This document shows, one piece after another, positions 56,139 to 64,000 of a stretch of 64,000 nt of DNA. The notes under the pieces were generated by a model. That model was not told the DNA's origin and made no database searches. It was given only the letters and a program-made list of their open reading frames with translations. Position numbers and translations under genes: made by a program. Position 1 is the first letter of the stretch, and the number at the start of each line of letters is the position of its first letter. Source of the DNA: Cyanoderma ruficeps (lineage: Eukaryota; Chordata; Aves; Passeriformes; Timaliidae); contig VZDJ01000053.1 of the NCBI GenBank assembly GCA_008694505.1, positions 208,869 to 272,868 of the forward strand, given 5' to 3'.

Positions 56139-57480
56139 AATATTTACTGTGTTGGCAGTGGGTATATCAATCCCTGCAGAGCCACTTGTGGCCCCTGAGT
56201 ATTGTTTGCAAATGGGTAGCTTTGCAGGGCCAGGAGGGCTTGTGGTTGTTGTTGTTGTTGGGGTATTTGTGTCTGCACGCGCCCCTTGGCATTCTTCTTC
56301 CTTTTTCCCTGCAACAGCTGTCCATTTGCATATTTCGACCTACATTGTTTAGTATAATGTCCAATTTACTGCAATGCTTACAAGTCACTTTACTGTCTGG
56401 ATTTATCTTAGGTTGTTCTCTTAGTTCATCATTTTGTGGGCACTGTGCCTTTAAATGCCCTTGTTTCCTACAACTGAGAAATTTCTGTGGAGGCCTTAGA
56501 GCTGCTGCCAATGCAGCCATTTTATGTTCGACTGAGTCAACCTTTGAAGAAGCAGTCACCGTATCAGCTACCGAGGGATCTCCTAGCAAAGACTCAATGA
56601 TTCTTTGGCAGTCTTCATTTGCATTGTCTCTAGCCAATTGTTTACATAAAATATGTCTCAAATTTTCATCATCTACTTGTTTCTCAATAGCTGCAGCAAC
56701 CTTTTCCACAAATTGCAAAAATGGTTCCTTTCTTCCTTGTTGTATAGTAATACATCTCTGTTTAGGAGCTGCCATATCCATTGTTATAATTGAAGCACTT
56801 ATACCTAATTGTTGAGCCTGTGCCAGAATTAGAGGATCCCACTTTGCCTGCAAATCTGGGTTAGAAAAAGGTCCGTTGCCTAAGAAGGCATCAACCCCTA
56901 CAGCATGACGAGGGTCCTGAGGAGGTAATTGCATGTTATTCAAAGCTGCTCGCTCTGCTAATTGTCTTCAGGTATTCTGAAATACACCATAGGGCACTGG
57001 TTGAAACAAAATTGTAGCAAGGTGCATAATATCATATGGAGCAAGTATACCAGCATTAATAACACAAATTAATTGCATTACTTCTTGAGAATTAATACTA
57101 TATTTAACCACCCTTGAGTGAAGATCTTGCACAATTTCCCATGCAAAAACATGATGGCTATCAGTTTGTCCTGAATTAGGAACCGCTTTAAAACAGGAAA
57201 AGCCATAGGCTCATTGCAAGCAACATTTGTATCAGCACTCAGCATATCTGACATTTTTGGTGGACCTAAATATTTTCTAATAAATCCCAATCCCCCACTT
57301 CAGCTGCTTTCTTTTTAACATGTACCCAAAATTGCAAAGGCTGTTGAGTGATCACAGTCACTTGGCAGGGAGGTAAAGTCCAAGGAGCAGCAGACTTAGA
57401 TCTATTACGAGGTTTATCATAAACAGATCCATGCACCGGTGTTGCCCTAAGCTTTCTGTCTATTTGTCTTAGTGAAGAAC
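56139..57480 (-). pseudogene. Proviral gag, 5' truncated
   Basis: Gag of the class II provirus. The capsid N-terminal domain lies at about 57200-56970 in shifted frames (LAPYDIMHLATILFQ), with a TGA at 56968-56970. The 56943-56167 frame carries the capsid C-terminal domain including the major homology region (QGRKEPFLQFVEKVAAAIE), then nucleocapsid. The first zinc knuckle lacks its first Cys (LSCRKQGHLKAQC), and a one-base frameshift breaks the second knuckle (VTCKHCSKLD). A glutamine-coding CAA run lies at 56234-56262 in another frame. The matrix end is cut by an LTR at 57481; the 5' LTR and primer-binding site are not joined to it. Confidence 0.83.
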
Positions 57481-57795
57481 TGTCTTGGTTTAGAAAGACA
57501 GGTATCTGCCAGGGAAACTGGGGTTCCCCTTAGAATAGAGAATGTAAACCCCTCACCCCCCGCCAAATTCTAATTTTGCAATTAAGGGCTCTCAGGCAAA
57601 GATTTGGGAATAAGAATAACAGTTCTTTACTAGGAATATCAATAATACAAGTGTGGTAGAAAAAAAACAAAACCACCCCACCAAACCAGCAAACAAACAA
57701 ACAACAATTTTGGAAAGCCCTGACAAAGTCAGAGCTACAATCTGATGCCCTGTTGGTCAGGGTGTCGGAAGCAGTCCAAAAGTGAGTCCTCCTGG
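57481..57795 (-). mobile_element. Partial ERVL-type LTR ending at an assembly join
   Basis: Starts TGTCTTGGTTTAGAAAGAC and contains CCCTGTTGGTCAGGGTG, as at 40153-40712. It is cut by the n at 57796. About 315 bp remain. Confidence 0.8.
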
Positions 57796-57796
57796 N

Positions 57797-59739
57797 AGAG
57801 TAGCTTGGCAACCATGTCAGCCAGTTCCCTCAGGACTCTGGGATACATCTCATCAGGTCCAATAGACTTGTGACTTGAATTTCATCATGTGGTCCTAAAC
57901 CTGATCTTTGCTTACAGTGAGAGGGACTTTACTCCCCTAACACCCACCTAGAGGATCAGGGACTTAAGAGAAGTGGGAAACCTGATTGCCAGTGAAGACT
58001 GAGGTGAACTCATTGAGTACCTTAGCCTTCTCCATATCTGTTGTCTCCAGTTCTCCCTTCTCATTTACTGGGGAAAGAGGTGTACAGTCTCCTTGGCCTT
58101 TTTTTTTTCTTAACTATGTACCGAGAATCATATAATCATCAAGGCTGAAGAGACCTTTAACATCAAGTCCAACTGTCAACCCAGCATTACCACTAGCCCC
58201 TAAACCATATTACCCAGCACCAGATCCAGATACCTCTTAAATGACTCCAAGGATGGTGACTCCACCACCTCCCTGGGCAACCTATTCCAATGCCTGACCA
58301 CCCTAAGCGTGAAAAACCTTTTCCTAATATCTAATCAGAATCTATTTTGTCTCAGCTTTAGGCTATTTCCTCTCATTCTGTCACTTTTACCTGGCAGAAG
58401 AAACTGGCCCCTACCTCACTACAACCTTTTTTCAGGTAGTTGTAAAGAGCAATGAGGTTCCACCTAAGTGTCCTCAAAACTAAACAAACCCAGTTCCCTC
58501 ATCTGTTCCTCATAAGACTTGTTTTCTAAACCCTTCACCATCTTTGTTGCCATTCTCTGGACATGCTCTAGCACCTCAATGTTCTTTTTTGAAGTGAGGG
58601 GCCTAAAACTGGGCACATTAGTCGAGGTGCAGCTTCACCAGTGTCGAGTACAGAGGGACAATCACTTGCCTAGTCCTGCTGGCCACACTACTTTTTATGC
58701 AGGCCATGGTGCCATTGGCCCTCTTGGCCACCTGGGCACACTGCTGGCTCATATTCAGATGGCTTTCAACCAGCACCCCCAAGTCTCTTTCTTCCAAACA
58801 GCTCTCAAGTTGCTCCTGCCCCAGCCTGTATAGTTGCATGGGGTTGTGACCCAAGTGCAGGATCCAGCACTTGGCCTTTATTGAACTTCATGCAATTGTC
58901 CTTAGCCCATTGATTGAGTCTGTCCAGATCCTTCTGCAGACCCTTCCTACCTTCAAGTATATCACTACTCCCACCCAATTTAGTATTGTCTGCAAATTTA
59001 CTGAGTGTGTACTCAATCCCCATGTCCAAATCATCAATAAAGATATTAAGCAGATCTGACCCCAATCCTGAGCCCTGGGGAACACTGCTAGTGACCAGCT
59101 GCCAACTGGATTTAGCTCCATTCACCACAACTCTTTAGGCCCAGTCATCCAGCCTGTTTTTTACCCATCACCAAGTCCATCCATCCAAGCCATGAGCAGG
59201 CACTTTTTCTAGGAGGATGCTATGGGAGACAGTGTCAAACACTTTACCGAAGTCTAGACAGAAAACATCCACAGCCTTCCACTCATGTACTAAGTGGGTC
59301 ACTTTGTCATAGGAGATCAAGTTATCTAGCTGTAGAATCCCTTCTTGTTATTCTTCACGTTCCTTGCCAAGTCCTGTTCTGTCCCTGTTGAGGTGGCCAC
59401 GACAAACAGAGGGACACAGTAAAAGTTTAGAAGGTTTCCGTTCATTATGGCAGCGCGCTGCCTTTTATACATTCCTCAACATAGTTTATACTTATTCATT
59501 GGTTACAATAAATCAACACAGTGTTCATTGGTTCAGAGCAGTTTCTACCACTGTTTCCAGCTAGCATTCACAAAACTTTTCTAAAAATACTTTTCCAGCT
59601 GCAGGTGTCTTCTGCTTATCTTTTCCTTCTTCTCGGTCTCCACGTCAACAGCCTTGGTAGAAATTCTTTTCAGGGGTACACACGGATCTTATCAATTAAC
59701 TCTTCCTGGCTCACAGACCAGCTGTCAGCCCCTTCCACA
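57797..59739. repeat. 1943-bp long direct repeat, right copy
   Basis: Right copy of 48879-50821, offset 8918 bp. It starts at the first base after an n, so its left edge is an assembly boundary, not a biological breakpoint. Confidence 0.93.
59380..59739 (-). mobile_element. Solo LTR of the class II provirus family, TSD CTGTTC
   Basis: 360 bp, identical to the 3' LTR at 50462-50821 except one base, bracketed by a perfect 6-bp TSD CTGTTC (59374-59379 and 59740-59745) in CR1 copy H. This is the same target and hexamer as the provirus. Confidence 0.93.
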
Positions 59740-60244
59740 CTGTTCCATCTGTGCCTTGGCTTTCCTAATCCCATCCCCACACTGTATCCCTGTACTCTTC
59801 CCAGGCCACATGCCCCTGCTCCCACTGGCTGTGAATTTCCATCTTCCTCCTCAGTTTGAGGAGCAGATCCTTGCTCTGCTGTGCCAGTTTTTGGTCTTTC
59901 CTACACATGGAAATGGAGAGGTCTTGCACTCTAAGAAAAGTGTACTTAAAGAGTTACCAGCTCTGGTCAGCTCCTCTGTCCTTAAGGACAGTTTCCCAGG
60001 GAATCTCATCCACTAATTATTTGAGCATCTGGAAGTTCACTCTTCTAAAGTTCAGGATCCTGACTTTGCTCTTTGTCAGGCCCACATTCCTTGAGATCAG
60101 GAAGTCCATCAGGGCATGGTTGCTACAGCCCAAGCTGCTTCCAATCTTAACCTCTTTAATGAGCTCATCTGCAGTGGTGAGCACCAGGTCCAGTAATATG
60201 ACATCTGCTCAGCAAAAAAAGGTAAGAGAAAAGAGGAGGGGGGN

Positions 60245-60532
60245 ACTTGATATTTATGGCATTTTACTTCCAGAACAACCCCCATGCATGCTAAAGCCCT
60301 GCTTCCCAGGAAGTGGTCAGATATCGCTTGCTGATGGGAAGTAGAGAGTAAATATTTTGTTTTCCTTTGCTTCCACATGCAGCCTTTTCTTTTGCTTTAA
60401 TAAACTGTCTTTATCTTGACACATGAGTCCTTTTCCATCTTATTTTCTTCCCCCCTCCCCATCCTGTTGAGGACAGGAGTGATAGAGAAGCTTGGTGGGC
60501 ACCTGGTATCTGGCCAAGGTTAGCCCACTACA
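60245..60532 (+). mobile_element. ERVL-type LTR 3' part, plus sense
   Basis: Has TTTAATAAACTGTCTTTATC near 60396 and ends GGTTAGCCCACTACA at 60532, the sense 3' end of a family 1-like LTR. The 5' part is lost at the n (60244). Confidence 0.75.
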
Positions 60533-62012
60533 AGTGTCATCTGCATTTCTCCAGTGTTTTGAGATTTGTAGTATCTGTAGGAGCAAACTAGAAGATTACA
60601 GGCTTGGCTTTGGCTCACTTAATGAAATTTTTGAAACTTTTTCTCTTGAGGCTATTTCAAAGTATGCTTTTTCAGGTGGCAGTTGCTGCACAGATCCTTG
60701 TAATCAACATGTTATTATAATACGAACTGAAATTAAAAATAATATAAAAAAGGACTCTCAGGTTTTGACATACTTGCTGCTACCTGGCTAGAATTACATG
60801 GTTATTTTAATAAGAGTATTACAACTTTATTAGCTGCAAAATTGATAATGTAAAAGTACATTATCTGGCTTTTCATGCTGATAACTGCACACACTAAAAG
60901 AATAATTTCTCTGTTCAGAAATAACTTCTGTGGGTAACTGTACTAATATATTTTCTTTTCCATACACTGATGTGTCAACAAATAACAATTACAGGAAAGT
61001 GACAAAGCAGCATTTTATAAGCAAATTTGTGCAGGTTGGGTTCTTTGCTGACTGCTCTCTTCCTTGTTTTGACATAAAGCAATGTGATACCTTTCACATC
61101 AACAGGTAGAAACATGAAAACTTTTACTTAGCTTGCCTGTGTAAGAATCTGTTGTCTGAATTTTTTTCCTGCCTTCAAAATAACAGCTGGTTTTGTACTA
61201 GCACGTTACAATTGTATTTACTATGAACTAGTGCCTAGAAACATATAGACAGTGGTTTTGCTGCTACAGATTACTCAGTTTTGGACAATTAAGTTTTTAC
61301 TGTGAATGTAGCTTGTTTGCCATAAATACAGACTTCCCATTTGAATGGACCATTGCAAAACAATCCCCTGGGAATTCTGGGTGATTCTTTTTGTCAAGTG
61401 AGAACATTTCCCAGGGAGGTACATGCACTACCCTTGAGCTCTTCCCACTGCCTCACCTTTTTGAAGCAACTTAGTTGGCATGGCACTGTTTGCCAGCTGC
61501 TGTTTGAAGGCTGCTGGAGCTGAGTTGTTTATGCTATTGTTTGGGAATTGCTGCCTAAAATTAGTCCTTTTTACTAGCAATATGTGCACATGACAGAAAA
61601 TGTTATCTGTAGGTGTTTTCAAGCCTCCATCTACTGGGAGGAGGAAATTATTGCAACACAGCCAAACATATTTTGGAGAGGTGGAAAAGCAAATGACTAT
61701 GTATGAAGTTTTGCTCAAACTGTACCTGTTTGGAATTATTTGACTTCAATGTGATTGTTTTTGAAGAATATTTGCAGATTTGAGAATGCTTTGTAAGCTT
61801 GTAAGGTTTTCATTGAACTTAGATTTTCGTTTAGATGGTTCTTGTTGCGAAGAGCTGACAAAATCCACAAGTGCTTTCAGAGGTGAGGAGAGGAAGGCCT
61901 AATGTTTAGAGAATTTGGTACTTGGTCCCAAATACCTATGTTTATTTAGTTTAAAAGACTTACCTGCCTAATTTGTGAGGTTTAATTAGGATATAGTCAG
62001 CTTCTGCTCACA
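60533..62012. other. unannotated, possibly single-copy DNA
   Basis: AT-rich DNA without recognised repeat ends, RNA genes or plausible coding frames. Confidence 0.4.
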
Positions 62013-62584
62013 TGGACAGAAATAGTATGGCCAGCAGGACTAGGGAAGTGATTGTCCCCCTGTACTGGGCACTGGTGAGGCCTTGAGTTCTGGGTTCAGT
62101 TTTGGCCCCTTGCTACAAGACAGACATTGAGGTGCTAGAGTGTGTCCAGAGAAGGGCACCGGAGCTTGGGAAGGGTCTGAAGGAGGTCTGATCAGGAGCA
62201 GCTGAGGTAGCTGGGGTTGTTAAGTCTGAGGAAAAGGAGGCTCAGGGGAACCTTATTGCTCTTTATAATTGCCTGAAAGGAGATTGTAGCAAGGTGGAGG
62301 TTGGTCTCTACTCAGGTAACAAGCAACAGGATGAGAGGAAATGGTCTCAAATTTTGCCAAGGCAGGTTTAGAATGAATACTAGAAAAAATTTCTTTACAG
62401 AAAGGGTTGTCAAATATTGGAACAAGCTACCCAGGGAAGTGGTTGAGTCACAATCCCTAGAAGTGTTCAAAAAACATATGAATGTGGAACTTGGGTACGT
62501 GGTTTAGTGGTGAACATGGTAGTGCTGGGTTGATGGTTGGACTTGGTGATCTGGGAGGTCTTTTCCAACCTTAATGATTCTGTG
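62013..62584 (+). mobile_element. CR1 LINE 3'-end copy J
   Basis: Plus-strand CR1, 5' truncated. It begins ATGGACAGAAATAGTATGG and includes GGAAGTGATTGTCCCCCTG. 62301-62507 reads [19 protein letters not shown]. It ends CCTTAATGATTCTGTGAC. Short frameshifts throughout. Confidence 0.88.
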
Positions 62585-63240
62585 ACATAAAATCAATGCC
62601 TAATTTGCCTGAGGAAAAGACTCTTTCCTTCTGGGGTCTGGCTATGTTGTTTATTTGTGGTTTGGAGGGACTTTTTGTGTTTTGTTTATTTTGTTTTCGG
62701 TTTCTTGAAAGAAAAAATTATTAGCAGTTCAAAACCCATGTCCTCAAATGATAATTTGATGCTTTGAGGCATAAANTGTCAGACAAAGGAATGATAGAAA
62801 CAAGCTGTTTTATTTTAATACAGCAGCCTAGTTTTCAGGGAGAACTGAGAAACAATTCTGTATTCCTCTTCCCATCAACATTAAACTTCTGGTTTTGCTA
62901 CATTTCAATTTAAATGTGTATGCATCATTGGAGAGATGGTGATGGAATCTAGACAACCTGTGTAAATTGAATCATAGACTTCAGCTCCTGAAGCCAAGGG
63001 TAAGGGAATAATGCTTTCATCCATAGCTACCCCAGCTGGTATTACTTAGCACTGGAAAAGCAGTTAGGTGTGGGTCAGAAGCACAAGGGAAAATCAAAAG
63101 GGGATGTCTTGTTGTTACAAAGCTGAATAGGGGAAGAATCAAAACCATCACCACTTCTTGAAATTTTTAAGTGTTTAGAGTTTATGCTGTACAAACAGGA
63201 AAACCACAGTGTATCAGTGCCAAGTTTCTGTCATAATATT
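62585..63240. other. unannotated DNA
   Basis: No gene or repeat boundary recognised; one n at 62776. Confidence 0.35.
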
Positions 63241-63310
63241 GTCTCAGTTTAGAGACAAGTTTAGAAGGAAAAACACTCTGGAATCAGTGTTTCTTCTTAA
63301 AAAAGGAGTC
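63241..63310 (-). mobile_element. LTR (family 8) terminal fragment
   Basis: TGTCTCAGTTTAGAGACAAG matches the terminus at 35437. It is cut after 70 bp by the LTR at 63311. Confidence 0.6.
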
Positions 63311-64000
63311 TGTTATAAAAGTCGTGACGCAGATCTCTTAATCAAAATCTAAGCTTTATTATTCTGCAGATTAGATAGATTATAGAGATCTCGAATATAA
63401 AGTAATAAAAGAAAATAAAAAAATAAAAGGTAAAATGACACAATTTGGCCGAATCGAAATGAAACCGACAAGGGTTCCTGCCACAGCTGAGCTCAAGTCC
63501 GATCGAGACTGGGAGGCAGATATCAGACCAGCCCGCGCTGAGTCCGCGATCATCCGCTCTCCGACATGCTGTTCCCGGGGTCCCGTTTTTATACAGTTTA
63601 TTTTTCCCCGGGCCAGGATTTTCCCTGGAAATGGCCTTCCCATTCAATTTCTGATGTTGTTCCTGCCGAATCTGAATGGAGTTCCGAGGATTAGCTCAAC
63701 CCGCTTTCAGTTGCAGAGAAGGTCCCCGTCCCCAGACGCCCCGATGTGAATTTTGGGGTCCCTTCTTGAATGGAAGCAGTTTCGGCTGTCTGGCCTGGGG
63801 ATGGACCTGTCTCCTCTGAAAGCCGAGGTGTATTCTTGGTTGCTGAACGCTGTGGGGGTTGAGCCGGCATGTCCTTTTCACTTGCTGATGTTGTCCCGCA
63901 TTCCTCAACGATCGCCTCCTGCCTCTTTTCCGTGGTTTCTGGTAGCTTTAGGAGTTTAATTCCTCACCCCCCCAAATCAATATGTATCATTTTTATAACA
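63311..64000 (-). mobile_element. LTR (family 4), minus sense, to window edge
   Basis: Begins TGTTATAAAAGTCG and the last bases of the window read TTTTTATAACA, an inverted match to the start, so the LTR appears complete at 690 bp. The minus-strand TATA box reads GTATAAAAACGGG near 63590. It may be solo or the 3' LTR of a provirus continuing beyond the window. Confidence 0.8.

Larger units (their letters stand above)
57797..60243 (-). mobile_element. CR1 copy H/I duplicate, continuing into ORF2 endonuclease side
   Basis: 57797-59379 repeats 48879-50461. After the solo LTR, CR1 copy H continues from 59740 (CATCTGTGCCTTGGCTTTCC, GGAAGTCCATCAGGGCATGG), giving the CR1 flank that the provirus copy lacks. 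It ends at an n (60244). Confidence 0.85.

Overview
The window looks like bird genomic DNA. It is dominated by CR1 non-LTR retrotransposons (3' ends carrying the ATTCTGTG-type terminal repeat) and by avian-type endogenous retrovirus (ERV) LTRs. I found no intact host protein gene, tRNA or rRNA in 64 kb. Such density of nested retroelements suggests heterochromatin-like sequence (for example the W chromosome or a gene desert), but that is inference. There is one 506-base N block (51185-51690) and single n characters at 7554, 16734, 21756, 24637, 46381, 57796, 60244 and 62776; the n at 57796 sits exactly where two unrelated sequences meet.

Layout. 1-5 kb: LTRs, including a 1.45-kb solo LTR with a perfect 5-bp target-site duplication (TSD). 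5.9-11.6 kb: a possible CR1 ORF1 piece, then a decayed minus-strand ERVL provirus (gag, protease, reverse transcriptase) split by two solo LTRs. 11.6-19.4 kb: two long plus-strand CR1 copies broken by LTR insertions. 20-24 kb: solo LTRs and unannotated DNA. 24.3-33.9 kb: two more long CR1 copies carrying five LTR insertions with TSDs, one of them strongly A-enriched. 34.4-43.2 kb: a minus-strand stack of LTRs inside LTRs inside CR1. 43.5-48.2 kb: CR1 and a ruined ERV pol/gag. 48.5-60.2 kb: a minus-strand betaretrovirus-like provirus (gag, dUTPase/protease, pol, env) inserted in CR1, followed by a second, almost identical copy of the insertion site that holds only a solo LTR. 60.2-64 kb: an LTR end, a CR1 3' end, and an LTR running to the window edge.

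No gene system acts together here; the content is a stratified record of retroelement insertions. The strongest signals are: (1) an LTR at 29389-30889 that differs from its sister at 3064-4513 by dense one-way G-to-A changes, the expected footprint of APOBEC-type editing; (2) a 1943-bp near-perfect duplication (one difference seen) showing the same integration site as provirus and as solo LTR, which is either real insertion polymorphism, a recent duplication or an assembly artefact; (3) an LTR family with non-canonical TG...GA ends supported by two independent 6-bp TSDs. All retroviral genes seen are disrupted by stops, frameshifts, insertions or lost catalytic residues.
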